64,000 nucleotides of DNA from Streptomyces sp. GESEQ-4 (GCF_017948455.1 NZ_JAFFSU010000018.1:95912-159911); one strand, 5' to 3'. Positions 1 to 8,732 are shown, numbered from the stretch's first letter. Program-made: numbers and translations. The notes: generated from the sequence alone by a model not told the origin.

Positions 1-17
1 GAACGGGGAACGGGTTC

Positions 18-1145
18 ATGGGTCTCACGAGCGACACGGTGCTGGCGCTGGCGCTCTGCACCGCCGTCCTGCTGTTCGCCGGCACGGTGTGGCTGTGGCC
101 GCGGCTGGCCCGGCGGACCTGGCGTGCCGTCAGCGGCCGCGTCGCCCTGCTCCTCGCCGTCCAGCTGACGCTCTTCGCCTCGGCCGGCCTCGCCGCCAAC
201 CAGGCCTTCGGGTTCTACGCCAGCTGGGCGGACCTGCTGGGACAGGAGACCGACGAGGGCGTGGTCGTCGACCACACGCCCGGCGGCCTCGAGGGCGACC
301 CGCTGCGCGTCGTCGACACGGAGAGCGTTCCGGGGGCGGGCAGCCCTGATGCGCGCGCCGGGGGCCGGATCCATGAGGTCGAGATCCTCGGTCGTACGAC
401 ACGCATCGCCACGCGCGCGTACGTGTACTTGCCGCCGGAGTACTTCCAGGCGCGATACCGCACGCGCACATTCCCCGCGGCCGTCGTCCTCACCGGCTAT
501 CCGGGCACCGCCAAGGCGCTCGTGGACAAGCTCGACTATCCGCACACCGCCCGTGGGCTCGCCAGGGAAGGCCGTATGCGGCCGATGATCCTGGTGATGA
601 TGCGGCCTACCGTCGCACCGCCACGGGACACCGAGTGCGTGGACATCCCCGGCGGGCCGCAGACGGAGTCGTTTTTCGCCAAAGATCTGCCGGAAGCCGT
701 GGGCGGGCACTACAGGGTGGGCGGAAAACCGGGGAGTTGGGGCATCATCGGCGACTCGACGGGCGGCTACTGCGCACTCAAGCTCGCCATGCACCACCCC
801 CGGGTCTATGCCGCCGGGGCGGGCCTGTCCGCGTACTACAGGGCGCCGATCGACCCCACCACGGGCGACCTCTTCCACGGCGACAAGACGCTGCGGAACC
901 GCGCCGACCTGTTCTGGTACCTCAAGAACATGCCCGCGCCCGACACTTCACTGCTCGTCAGCAGCAGCAAGATCGGTGAATCCAACTACAAGGACACGCT
1001 GAAGTTCATAGCGGGCGCCAAGGCGACGAACCGGACGCGGATCTCGTCGATCATCCTGGAAAGCGGCGGGCACAACTTCAACACCTGGCGGCGGGAGATT
1101 CCGGCGACACTGGAGTGGATCAGCGGGCGATTGGGCGACCGGTGA
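18..1145 (+). CDS. membrane-anchored alpha/beta hydrolase (esterase D/PHB depolymerase type)
   Basis: A 375-residue protein with two N-terminal hydrophobic segments (about residues 5-27 and 40-60), then an extracytoplasmic alpha/beta hydrolase domain. The nucleophile elbow GDSTGG puts the likely catalytic serine at residue 247. The C-terminal GGHN motif supplies the probable catalytic histidine at residue 352, and an aspartate in the NMPAPDTS region may complete the triad. The fold matches the putative-esterase/mycolyltransferase-like family widespread in Streptomyces; substrate is unknown. The ATG at 18 sits behind an AACGGG purine stretch. It is followed at a short distance by the next plus-strand gene but shares no obvious pathway with it. 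Confidence 0.8.
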   Translation: MGLTSDTVLALALCTAVLLFAGTVWLWPRLARRTWRAVSGRVALLLAVQLTLFASAGLAANQAFGFYASWADLLGQETDEGVVVDHTPGGLEGDPLRVVDTESVPGAGSPDARAGGRIHEVEILGRTTRIATRAYVYLPPEYFQARYRTRTFPAAVVLTGYPGTAKALVDKLDYPHTARGLAREGRMRPMILVMMRPTVAPPRDTECVDIPGGPQTESFFAKDLPEAVGGHYRVGGKPGSWGIIGDSTGGYCALKLAMHHPRVYAAGAGLSAYYRAPIDPTTGDLFHGDKTLRNRADLFWYLKNMPAPDTSLLVSSSKIGESNYKDTLKFIAGAKATNRTRISSIILESGGHNFNTWRREIPATLEWISGRLGDR

Positions 1146-1242
1146 ACCCGAAACCCCCTTGAGCCGTATGAATGACACGGGATGGCTGTGTTTTTATGGG
1201 GCGGGCCACCAAGATTCGCCTACGCGCGGTAAGTTTCTGGCC

Positions 1243-2526
1243 ATGCCACGTGGACGTCACCGCCATTCCCCGCCTCTGCACAGGGTCCTGCCTCCGTCGG
1301 CGATCGCAGGAGTCTCGGCCGTCTGCGCGCTCGGCCCCTGGGTGTTCTCGGAAACCACGGTGCTTCGCGGTCTTGCCGCGGCCGCCGCGGCGACGGCGGT
1401 CATCGGCGCGGTCGTGCTGCGCCGTTGGGACATCCAGGCGGGCAAGCAGGTCGCCGACCTCACGCGCGCGCGTGCGAGCGACGAGTGGCGGCACGAGGAG
1501 CGCGTCGCCGAACTCGAGACGGACCTTGAGGAGTCCCGCGAACTGCGCGTCAAGCTGGAGCAGCGGCTGCGCGCGAAGCGTGCGGAGCTCGCCGGACTGC
1601 GCAACGAGCACGCGGCGTTGCTGCGCCGGTACGCCACCGCGGAGACCGAGCGTGCGACCGCCCTGGAGGGCCGCCGCCTGCTGGAGATAGAGGCCGCGCC
1701 GGCCCGTGCGCTGCCGCCCGTGCCGTCGCAGGCGTCCGCTCCCGAGGAGGAGACCGACGCGGTGGCTGCCTCGGACGAATCCGCTGAATCCGCCGTGCCG
1801 GTGGAGGCCGCCGAGGACGAACAGACGGGACAGGCGGAGCAGGCGGAGCAGGTCGAGGCTGCGGCTCCCGCGGTCTTCTCTCCGGAGGGGTCGAAGCTCT
1901 TCCTGCGCGCCAAGGTGGCGTTGGCGAAGCTCGACACGGACTTCGACACGGACAGTGCGCCCAAGGGGGACGCCGACGCCGTGTCCAAGGGTGATGCCGA
2001 CGGCGACGACGACGCTCCCAAGGGTTCCCCCGACGATGACGGTTCGCCCAAGGGCGGCGCTCCGGGCGGGCAGGAGCCGGTGAAGGCCGGTGCCGGGGAG
2101 GCCGCGCAGGAGGACGAAGCGCAGGGGAAGCCCGAGGCGGTCGACGGGCACGAGCGCGCGGCCGCCACCTCGATGGGCAAGTCGACTCCGTCCGGGCAGC
2201 AGCCCTCCGGGCACTTCACGGTGCCGACCGCGGTGGCCGTCGTACCGGCGTCGCCCGTGCGGCGTCCGGCGGTCGAGGGCGGTTTCGACTTCTTCGGTAC
2301 GAAGACGGAGTCGGAGTCGGAGGCCGCCGCGCTGGAAGCCGTGCAGAACGAGGACCTCGCCGATGTCGTCGGCCAGGAGGCGCTCGCGCTCCACAAGGCG
2401 GAGACCGAGGCGGAGTTCAAGCCGGCCGGCGCGGAGTCGCGCGGTGTCGGGCAGGTCATCGACCTGACGGCGCACGACGAGACGGAGCAGATCGACGTGC
2501 AGGGGCTGCGCAGCGCGGTTTCCTGA
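1243..2526 (+). CDS. coiled-coil membrane protein with acidic repeat region
   Basis: Unrecognised conserved-type protein of 427 residues. I chose the ATG at 1243 (MPRGRHRHSPP) over the upstream in-frame ATG at 1159, because the latter would prepend 28 residues without membrane or domain character. One or two hydrophobic segments lie near residues 15-55 (PWVFSETTVL, then an alanine-rich stretch). A long heptad-like helix rich in E, R, L and A follows, roughly residues 65-150. A low-complexity acidic middle contains repeated PKG/SKG plus Asp-rich units, and the C-terminus is Ala/Glu-rich. It looks like a membrane-tethered cytoplasmic scaffold; no enzymatic motif is visible. Confidence 0.65.
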   Translation: MPRGRHRHSPPLHRVLPPSAIAGVSAVCALGPWVFSETTVLRGLAAAAAATAVIGAVVLRRWDIQAGKQVADLTRARASDEWRHEERVAELETDLEESRELRVKLEQRLRAKRAELAGLRNEHAALLRRYATAETERATALEGRRLLEIEAAPARALPPVPSQASAPEEETDAVAASDESAESAVPVEAAEDEQTGQAEQAEQVEAAAPAVFSPEGSKLFLRAKVALAKLDTDFDTDSAPKGDADAVSKGDADGDDDAPKGSPDDDGSPKGGAPGGQEPVKAGAGEAAQEDEAQGKPEAVDGHERAAATSMGKSTPSGQQPSGHFTVPTAVAVVPASPVRRPAVEGGFDFFGTKTESESEAAALEAVQNEDLADVVGQEALALHKAETEAEFKPAGAESRGVGQVIDLTAHDETEQIDVQGLRSAVS

Positions 2527-2548
2527 AGTCGCCCACCGGCCGGGCGGC

Positions 2549-3877
2549 TCAGGTCATCCACCGGTCCGGCAGCGCGTCCCTGCGTCCCGTCCGTGACCGC
2601 TCCGCCTGCCCGCGCAGCAGCTCCGCCGCCTCCTCAGCGTCCCGCAGCCGCGCTGTGACGGTCTTGTTGGCCCCCGTGTCCACATGCACGTCCGCAAGCC
2701 GCCAGACGCGCTTCCAGGGCCCCTGAGACAGCCGTACGCTCTGCACCTTCGCGTGCGGTACGAGCGCCAGGCTCCGGCGCAGGAGCCCGTGCCGGGAGGC
2801 GAAGACCGTGTCGGTGACCGCGATGCCGTAGCCGCGCCACCACAGCGGCAGGCACCGGCCGGCGCGGCGCGGCGGCCGGGACAGGGACGGCGGCACCGTC
2901 ACCCCGGGCAGCACGCGCGCGATGACGGCCTCGGCGATCTCACGCGGGGCGACCGGCAGCAGCAGGGAGTTCGAGGACCCGGCGACATCCAGCTCGACCC
3001 GCACCCAGCCCCGCCTCCGCCACAGCAGCGGCTCCACGATCCGTACGGTCTGCACCCGCCCCGGCGGCACCGTCTCGTGGACGCGGTCCAGCAGGCCGCG
3101 GTCGATACGCAGCCCGTCCGGGGACTCGGCGACCGTCCAGTCGTACTCCGCGACGAACCGTCCCACGCTGCTCGCGCCCGCCCCGCCCAGCAGCGGCAGG
3201 GCGACTGCGAGGACCGTCCACACGCTGTGGGTGGCGAGCCATATCAGCGGCGGTACGACGAGCGCGGCGGCGAGGGTGCCCCAGGTCGCGCCGGTCAGGA
3301 CGAGGGAGACGGCGAGTACTCCCGGGGGCGTGCGCAGCAGCTCCTGCGCCGGTGCTTCCCCGACTTCGTGCGCCGTCTCGGGCGCGAAACCCGCCGCGCG
3401 CGCGAGCAGTTCGGCACGCAGCGTGCGCGCCTCGTCCGCGCCCAGGAAGGCCAGCTCGTCCTTCTTGTCCGTGCCGACGACGTCGAGTTTGAGCTTGGCG
3501 ACGCCCGCGACCCGCGCGAGCAGCGGCTGGGTGACGTCGACGGCCTGGATGCGTTCGAGCCGGATGTGCGCGGCGCGCCGGAACAACAGGCCGGTACGGA
3601 TGCGCAGTTCGGTGTCGGTCACCGCGAAGTGCGTGAACCACCAAGTGAGGAAGCCGTACAGGGCGGCGGCCGGGACGATCACGGCGAGCGCGATCAGCAG
3701 TGTGGTCGTGGTCAGCCTGGTCAGCTGGCGCTGCGTCTGGTCGGGGTCGTGCAACGCCCACCCGATGATCACGGCGACCGGCGCCCACGCCCGCCGCAGC
3801 GGTGTCACGGGATGCAGCCGCCGCTCGGTGACGGGTTGCTTCTCCCGTACGGCGCCGTCGACGCCCGGCGCCGTCAC
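2549..3877 (-). CDS. PH domain-containing membrane protein (DUF304/YdbT-like, multi-repeat)
   Basis: A 442-residue membrane protein with bacterial PH (bPH2/DUF304) modules alternating with hydrophobic helices: near residues 30-80, 165-215, and a Pro/Arg-rich linker at about 325-345. Typical module signatures are the patch TDTELRIRTGLLFRRAAHIR with ERIQAVDV, and later the pairs DGLRIDRGLLDR and FASRHGLLRRSL. The GTG start at 3877 overlaps the TGA of the upstream minus-strand gene (GTGA overlap), so the two PH-domain genes form a translationally coupled pair. Family members are membrane-flanked proteins of unknown biochemical role (B. subtilis YdbS/YdbT type). Confidence 0.8.
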   Translation of the reverse strand: MTAPGVDGAVREKQPVTERRLHPVTPLRRAWAPVAVIIGWALHDPDQTQRQLTRLTTTTLLIALAVIVPAAALYGFLTWWFTHFAVTDTELRIRTGLLFRRAAHIRLERIQAVDVTQPLLARVAGVAKLKLDVVGTDKKDELAFLGADEARTLRAELLARAAGFAPETAHEVGEAPAQELLRTPPGVLAVSLVLTGATWGTLAAALVVPPLIWLATHSVWTVLAVALPLLGGAGASSVGRFVAEYDWTVAESPDGLRIDRGLLDRVHETVPPGRVQTVRIVEPLLWRRRGWVRVELDVAGSSNSLLLPVAPREIAEAVIARVLPGVTVPPSLSRPPRRAGRCLPLWWRGYGIAVTDTVFASRHGLLRRSLALVPHAKVQSVRLSQGPWKRVWRLADVHVDTGANKTVTARLRDAEEAAELLRGQAERSRTGRRDALPDRWMT

Positions 3878-4377
3878 AGCCCCGCCGATCGTGCCTCGCC
3901 CAGCTCGGTGAGCCGGTCGCGCAGCCGTTCCGCCTCGACCGGATCGAGCCCCGGAATCGTCGCGTCGGTCGCGGCGGCCGCGGTGTGCAGTTGCACGCTG
4001 GCCAGCCCGAAGTGCCGTTCGACGGGCCCGGAGGTGACCTCGACCAGCTGCATCCGCCCGTACGGGACGACGGTCAGTTCACGCCACAGCACGCCCCTGC
4101 TGATCAGCAGGTCGTCGGCGCGCTCGGCGTACCGCCAGGAGCGCCAGTTGCGCTCGACCATCACCCAGCCCCACAGCAGCAGGGCCAGCGGCAGCAGCGC
4201 GAACGCGGCCCACGCGGGACCCGCGAACAGCCCGGGCAGCACACCGGTGGCCGCCGTCAGCAGCCCCATCCACACCACCAGCAACAGCCTGCGCATCCGC
4301 AGCAGCCCGGGCGGCAGCCCGATCCACGTCGGCTCGACCCCCGCCGCCTCCGGGTTCTCCCGGCTCCCCGTCTCCAT
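3874..4377 (-). CDS. PH domain-containing membrane protein (YdbS-like partner)
   Basis: A 167-residue protein starting at the ATG at 4377 (METGSRENPEAAG). The longer in-frame reading to 4548 would run antisense into nuoD and is unlikely. Two adjacent hydrophobic helices (around RRLLLVVWMGLL and WAAFALLPLALLL) precede one bPH2 module (ERADDLLISRGVLWRELTVV, YGRMQLVEVTSGPVERHFGL). This short-plus-long gene arrangement is the usual YdbS/YdbT pairing. It is divergent from nuoD, with only 31 bp between start codons, so the two promoters must overlap. Confidence 0.78.
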   Translation of the reverse strand: METGSRENPEAAGVEPTWIGLPPGLLRMRRLLLVVWMGLLTAATGVLPGLFAGPAWAAFALLPLALLLWGWVMVERNWRSWRYAERADDLLISRGVLWRELTVVPYGRMQLVEVTSGPVERHFGLASVQLHTAAAATDATIPGLDPVEAERLRDRLTELGEARSAGL

Positions 4378-4408
4378 ACGGCAAGCGTACGTAGGGGAGA
4401 CTGGGGCC

Positions 4409-5560
4409 ATGACTCCTACGACGGAGACCACGGTCGGTATCGGCGGTGCCGCGGAGAGCACCGACATGGTGCTCAACATCGGGCCCCAGCACCCGTCCAC
4501 GCACGGCGTGCTGCGGCTGCGGCTCACCCTCGACGGCGAGCGCATCACAAGCGCGGAGCCCGTGATCGGCTATATGCACCGCGGCGCGGAGAAGCTCTTC
4601 GAGGCGCGCGACTACCGCCAGATCATCATGCTCGCCAACCGCCACGACTGGCTGTCGGCCTTCTCGAACGAGCTGGGCGTGGTCCTCGCCGTGGAGCGCA
4701 TGCTCGGCATGGAGGTGCCCCCGCGCGCGGTGTGGACGCGCACGCTGCTCGCGGAGCTGAACCGGGTGCTCAACCACCTGATGTTCCTGGGCTCGTATCC
4801 GCTGGAGCTGGGCGGGATCACTCCGATCTTCTACGCCTTCACCGAGCGCGAGGAACTCCAGCACGTCATGGAGGAGGTCTCCGGCGGGCGGATGCACTAC
4901 ATGTTCAACCGGGTCGGCGGCCTCAAGGAGGACCTGCCCGCGGGATGGACCACGCGCGCGCGTGCCTCCGTCGCGGCCCTGCGCTCCCGTATGGACCGCT
5001 TCGACGACCTGGTCCTCGGCAACGAGATCTTCCGCGGGCGCACCCGCGGGGTGGGCGTCCTCGCGCCGGAGACCGTCCACGCGTACGGCGTGAGCGGGCC
5101 GATCGCGCGCGGCTCCGGCGTCGACTTCGATCTGCGGCGCGACGAGCCGTACCTCGCGTACGGCGAACTCGAGGAAACCCTCCAGGTCGTCACCCGGAAG
5201 GAAGGCGACTGCCTCGCCCGCTTCGAGTGCCTCCTGGCGCAGACCCACAACTCCCTGGACCTCGCCGACGCCTGCCTGGACCGGCTTGCCGAGCTGCCGC
5301 CCGGCCCGATCAACCAGCGGCTCCCCAAGGTCCTCAAGGCGCCCGAGGGCCACACGTACGCCTGGACCGAGAACCCGCTCGGCATCAACGGCTACTACCT
5401 CGTCAGCAAGGGCGAGAAGACGCCGTACCGGATGAAGCTGCGGTCGGCGTCGTTCAACAACATCCAGGCGCTGGTGGAGCTGCTGCCGGGGACGCTGGTG
5501 GCGGACATGGTGGCGATCCTGGGGTCGCTGTTCTTCGTGGTCGGGGACATCGACAAGTAG
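4409..5560 (+). CDS. nuoD: orphan NADH-quinone oxidoreductase subunit D (NuoD2)
   Basis: A 383-residue homologue of the 49-kDa/NuoD quinone-module subunit of complex I (NiFe-hydrogenase large-subunit fold). The start is the ATG at 4409 (MTPTTETTVG), after GGGG; longer readings extend through the PH genes. Family landmarks seen: GPQHPSTHGVLRL (residues 25-37), MHRGAEKLFE (56-65), NRVGGLKEDLPAGW, GVDFDLRRDEPY and the C-terminal GDIDK. No other nuo gene lies nearby, so it stands outside a 14-gene nuo operon. By alignment from memory to bovine/Thermus NuoD, His59 corresponds to His32 and Arg85 to Arg58, but the quinone-ligand tyrosine (bovine Tyr108) corresponds to Trp81. Whether it assembles into complex I is not determinable here. 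Confidence 0.9.
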   Translation: MTPTTETTVGIGGAAESTDMVLNIGPQHPSTHGVLRLRLTLDGERITSAEPVIGYMHRGAEKLFEARDYRQIIMLANRHDWLSAFSNELGVVLAVERMLGMEVPPRAVWTRTLLAELNRVLNHLMFLGSYPLELGGITPIFYAFTEREELQHVMEEVSGGRMHYMFNRVGGLKEDLPAGWTTRARASVAALRSRMDRFDDLVLGNEIFRGRTRGVGVLAPETVHAYGVSGPIARGSGVDFDLRRDEPYLAYGELEETLQVVTRKEGDCLARFECLLAQTHNSLDLADACLDRLAELPPGPINQRLPKVLKAPEGHTYAWTENPLGINGYYLVSKGEKTPYRMKLRSASFNNIQALVELLPGTLVADMVAILGSLFFVVGDIDK

Positions 5561-5567
5561 GTGCCCT

Positions 5568-6593
5568 CTAGGTGAGCGGGTTGGGAATTCCAACCGGCTG
5601 CACCAGCCATCCGAAGTCGCCGAGGCCGCCGACCGCTGTGAGTTCGGCGCCCTCTCCCGCGTTCGCGAGGGCGCGCACATAGGCCGCGGGGTGTGTGGTC
5701 GCCAGCGCGAGCGGGGGCCGGGCGCCTGCGATGCCCAAGGCGCGCAGGGCTTCGCGCTGGCGCACGAGGAGTGCGCGGGGAAGTGTGTCGAGGGGCGCGC
5801 CGGGGAGTGCGTCGAGCGGCGCGCACGCGTCCAGCGCCACGTGTGCCGTTATGTCGCAGGACCCGTCCGGCACAGGCCGTGTCTCGTGCCCTTCGCGGAA
5901 GCCGGTGAGCGTGCCGAACGGCGGGCGGGCGTCCGCCGTGTGCATGTAGTCCACGGCGACCGCGAGCCCCCGGTCGAGCGTCGCGACCGCCGCAGCCCAG
6001 GCCTCGTCGCGGGGCAGCCCGATCTCGGCGCGCAGCCCCTCCTCGGCCGGCAGCGGCCACCACCGGCTGAGCCACTCCGCCTCCGCGCCGAAGACGCGCT
6101 CACCGAGCAGCTCGGCCCCGTCCTCCCGGACGAGCACCAGCCGCGGTACGCCCGCGGAGTCGACCTGGGCCACCTCAACGGGCACGTTGTCCAGCCACTC
6201 GTTGGCGAACAGCAGCCCGGTCGCGCCCTGCGGGGGCGCGCTGAGCCACTCGACGCGGTGGTCGAGGCCCGCGGGGCGGTCGGCGACCTCGACGGCGTAC
6301 GCGCGCGTGCGGGCGGCCACGCCGGCGGGCAGCGCGGCCAGCACGCCGGTGACCAGCTCCCCGCGCCCCGCCCCCATGTCGACGAAGTCGAGCGTCTCGG
6401 GCCCGCCCAGCGCCTCGTCGACCAGGCAGAGCAGCCGGGCCACGGCCCCGGCGAAGAGCGGCGACGCGTGCACGGACGTACGGAAGTGGCCGGCCGGGCC
6501 CTCGGGCCTGCGGTAGAAGCCGTCCGGCCCGTACAGGGCGGCCTCGGCCGCCGCCCGCCAACCGCGCCAGTGCCCCGCTGTCTCGTCCGTCAC
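5568..6593 (-). CDS. SAM-dependent methyltransferase, MidA/NDUFAF7 (DUF185) family
   Basis: A 341-residue class I methyltransferase. Family features visible in order: an N-terminal FRTSVHASPLFAGAVA patch, SAM-binding motif DMGAGRGELV (about residues 80-89), the DUF185 signature FANEWLDNVPVEV, and near the C-terminus VDYMHTA, GTLTGFREGH and GSCDITAHV. In mitochondria NDUFAF7/MidA symmetrically dimethylates an arginine of NDUFS2, the NuoD homologue. Here the gene is convergent with the orphan nuoD, only 7 bp apart, which makes NuoD2 the obvious candidate substrate (inference). The start codon at 6593 is plausible; the product is cytoplasmic. Confidence 0.82.
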   Translation of the reverse strand: MTDETAGHWRGWRAAAEAALYGPDGFYRRPEGPAGHFRTSVHASPLFAGAVARLLCLVDEALGGPETLDFVDMGAGRGELVTGVLAALPAGVAARTRAYAVEVADRPAGLDHRVEWLSAPPQGATGLLFANEWLDNVPVEVAQVDSAGVPRLVLVREDGAELLGERVFGAEAEWLSRWWPLPAEEGLRAEIGLPRDEAWAAAVATLDRGLAVAVDYMHTADARPPFGTLTGFREGHETRPVPDGSCDITAHVALDACAPLDALPGAPLDTLPRALLVRQREALRALGIAGARPPLALATTHPAAYVRALANAGEGAELTAVGGLGDFGWLVQPVGIPNPLT

Positions 6594-6711
6594 GCCGTCA
6601 GGTTAAGCGCACAGGGGAACGGAGCCTCCACCTTGCGGAGTACGCGGGCCCGATGCGGATCGGCCCTCCGGTTGACCCCTGCACGCATCTTGCTTCCCTA
6701 CGCTGGGTTAC

Positions 6712-7926
6712 GTGCAGCTCCTCTACGACTTCCTCCGCAGGCACCCGACATGGGTGGACGCCTTCTGGGCCGTCCTCCTCTTCGGGATCTCCGTGGTGAG
6801 CGAAGCCGTCCGGCAGGAGGGCGGGCAGTCGGCTCCGGGCACCGACTCCGAGGCGGTCATCGTCCCGGTCCTCCTCCTGTTGTGCCTGGTCGTCGCGTTG
6901 CGCAGGCGTATGCCGGAGAAGATGCTGCTGCTCGCCATCGGCGTGGGAGTGGCGCAGCTGGCGCTGAACGTGGCGACGACACCCGCCAACTTCGCCTTCC
7001 TGGTGATCACCTACACCGTGGCCGCGACCGGCGCCCGCTGGGCCTCCCGGCTCGCGCTGGCCGTGGGTCTGACCGCGGCGCCGCTGGCGCAGGTGCGCTG
7101 GCCGGAGAGGGATTCGAGCGTCCTGGGCAGCATCGCCCTGATGATCTTCATGACGGTGCCCTTCGCTCTCGCCTGGGTGCTCGGCGACTCGATCCGCACC
7201 CGCCGCGCCTACTACGAGCAGCTCGAGGAGCGGGCCACCCGGCTCGAGAAGGAGCGCGAGGCGCAGGCCAAGGTCGCGGTCGCCGCCGAGCGCGCCCGGA
7301 TCGCACGCGAGCTGCACGACGTCGTCGCGCACAACGTGTCGGTGATGGTGGTCCAGGCCGACGGCGCGGCCTACGTCCTCGACTCCGCGCCCGACCAGGC
7401 CAAGAAGGCCCTGGAGACGATCTCCTCCACCGGCCGCCAGGCCCTCGCCGAGATGCGCCGCCTGCTGGGCGTGCTGCGCACCGGCGAGCACCAGGAGAGC
7501 GGCGAGTACGTCCCGCAGCCCGACGTCGAGCAGATCGACGAGCTGATCGAGCAGTGCCGCACCTCCGGCCTGCCCGTCGACTTCAAGGTCGAGGGCACCC
7601 CACGGCCGCTGCCCAGCGGCGTCGAGCTCACCGCGTACCGCATCGTGCAGGAGGCGCTCACCAACACCCGCAAGCACGGCGGGCCCAACGCGGGCGCCAG
7701 CGTGCGCCTGGTCTACTTCGACGACGGCCTCGGTCTGCTGGTCGAGGACGACGGCAAGGGGGCCCCGCACGAGCTGTACGAAGAGGGCGGCACCGACGGC
7801 CAGGGGCACGGGCTGATCGGGATGCGCGAGCGGGTGGGTATGGTCGGCGGCACCCTGGACGCGGGCCCGCGCCCGGGCGGCGGCTTCCGCATCAGTGTGC
7901 TGCTCCCGCTCAAGCCAGCGCACTGA
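6712..7926 (+). CDS. sensor histidine kinase (DesK/NarX type, HisKA_3)
   Basis: A 404-residue membrane sensor starting at GTG 6712. About six hydrophobic helices occupy residues 15-160 with almost no extracellular domain. A cytoplasmic coiled linker (EERATRLEKEREAQAK) leads to the dimerisation/phosphoacceptor helix ARIARELHDVVAHN, with His202 as the expected phosphorylation site. The ATPase domain has an N-box-like EALTNTRKHG and G-box DGQGHGLIGMRERV. The response regulator follows 131 bp downstream on the same strand, so they form a two-component system. The signal is unknown; the compact membrane domain suggests intramembrane or envelope sensing. Confidence 0.9.
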   Translation: MQLLYDFLRRHPTWVDAFWAVLLFGISVVSEAVRQEGGQSAPGTDSEAVIVPVLLLLCLVVALRRRMPEKMLLLAIGVGVAQLALNVATTPANFAFLVITYTVAATGARWASRLALAVGLTAAPLAQVRWPERDSSVLGSIALMIFMTVPFALAWVLGDSIRTRRAYYEQLEERATRLEKEREAQAKVAVAAERARIARELHDVVAHNVSVMVVQADGAAYVLDSAPDQAKKALETISSTGRQALAEMRRLLGVLRTGEHQESGEYVPQPDVEQIDELIEQCRTSGLPVDFKVEGTPRPLPSGVELTAYRIVQEALTNTRKHGGPNAGASVRLVYFDDGLGLLVEDDGKGAPHELYEEGGTDGQGHGLIGMRERVGMVGGTLDAGPRPGGGFRISVLLPLKPAH

Positions 7927-7996
7927 CGTCGACGCACGCCCCCTGCTGACACCTGTCACGCCCCCGCGAGGCAGATGCAGACGCAGGCGCAGACCC

Positions 7997-8044
7997 GACG
8001 AGACTTCAGACGAGACAGACGCGACAGACGAGACCGACGAGAAC
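7997..8044 (+). repeat. short direct repeats GACGAGAC in the kinase-regulator spacer
   Basis: The unit GACGAGAC occurs exactly at 7997-8004, 8009-8016 and 8027-8034, and approximately at 8036-8044, inside the 131-bp spacer between the kinase stop and the regulator start. The spacer carries no obvious hairpin terminator, so cotranscription is still expected. Function is unknown. Confidence 0.6.
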
Positions 8045-8057
8045 GGAAGAGGCCCCG

Positions 8058-8732
8058 ATGACGACGATCCGCGTGATGCTCGTCGACGACCAGGTGCTGC
8101 TGCGCACCGGGTTCCGGATGGTGCTGGCCGCCCAGCCGGACATGGAGGTCGTCGCGGAGGCGGGCGACGGTGTCGAGGCGCTTCAGGTGGTGCGCTCCAC
8201 CCCCGTCGACGTGGTGCTGATGGACGTACGCATGCCGAAGCTCGACGGCGTCGAGGCCACGCGCCGTATCTGCGCCGAGCCCGATCCGCCGAAGGTGCTG
8301 ATCCTGACCACCTTCGACCTCGACGAGTACGCCTTCTCGGGGCTGAAGGCGGGCGCGTCCGGCTTCATGCTCAAGGACGTGCCGCCCGGGGAGCTGCTGA
8401 CCGCCATCCGGTCCGTGCACAGCGGCGACGCCGTCGTGGCCCCCTCGACGACCCGGCGCCTGCTCGACCGGTTCGCGCCGATGCTGCCCAGCGTCGGCAA
8501 GGAGCCGCAGCACAAGGCACTGGAGCGGCTCACCGACCGCGAGCGCGAGGTCATGGTGCTGGTCGCTCAAGGGCTCTCCAACGGCGAGATCGCTGCCCGG
8601 CTGGTGCTGTCCGAGGCGACCGTCAAGACGCACGTGGGCCGCATCCTGACCAAGCTGGGTCTGCGGGACCGGGTCCAGGTGGTGGTCCTGGCGTACGAGA
8701 CGGGGCTGGTGCGAGCCGGCGGACACGGCTGA
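8058..8732 (+). CDS. response regulator, NarL/LuxR family
   Basis: A 224-residue regulator. The receiver domain (residues 3-120) has acidic pocket VDDQ, phosphoacceptor Asp56 in LMDVRMPKLDG, Thr in LTTFD and Lys in FMLKDV. The C-terminal LuxR helix-turn-helix reads LTDREREVMVLVAQGLSNGE followed by IAARLVLSEATVKTHVGRI. It is the cognate partner of the histidine kinase immediately upstream. ATG 8058 is preceded by GGAAGAGG, a good ribosome-binding site. Confidence 0.92.
   Translation: MTTIRVMLVDDQVLLRTGFRMVLAAQPDMEVVAEAGDGVEALQVVRSTPVDVVLMDVRMPKLDGVEATRRICAEPDPPKVLILTTFDLDEYAFSGLKAGASGFMLKDVPPGELLTAIRSVHSGDAVVAPSTTRRLLDRFAPMLPSVGKEPQHKALERLTDREREVMVLVAQGLSNGEIAARLVLSEATVKTHVGRILTKLGLRDRVQVVVLAYETGLVRAGGHG

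Noticed and set aside
2684..4408. N-terminal extension of the nuoD frame through the PH-domain genes
   Set aside because: The translation is low-complexity R/P/Q sequence antisense to two real genes, and homology to NuoD begins only at the ATG at 4409.
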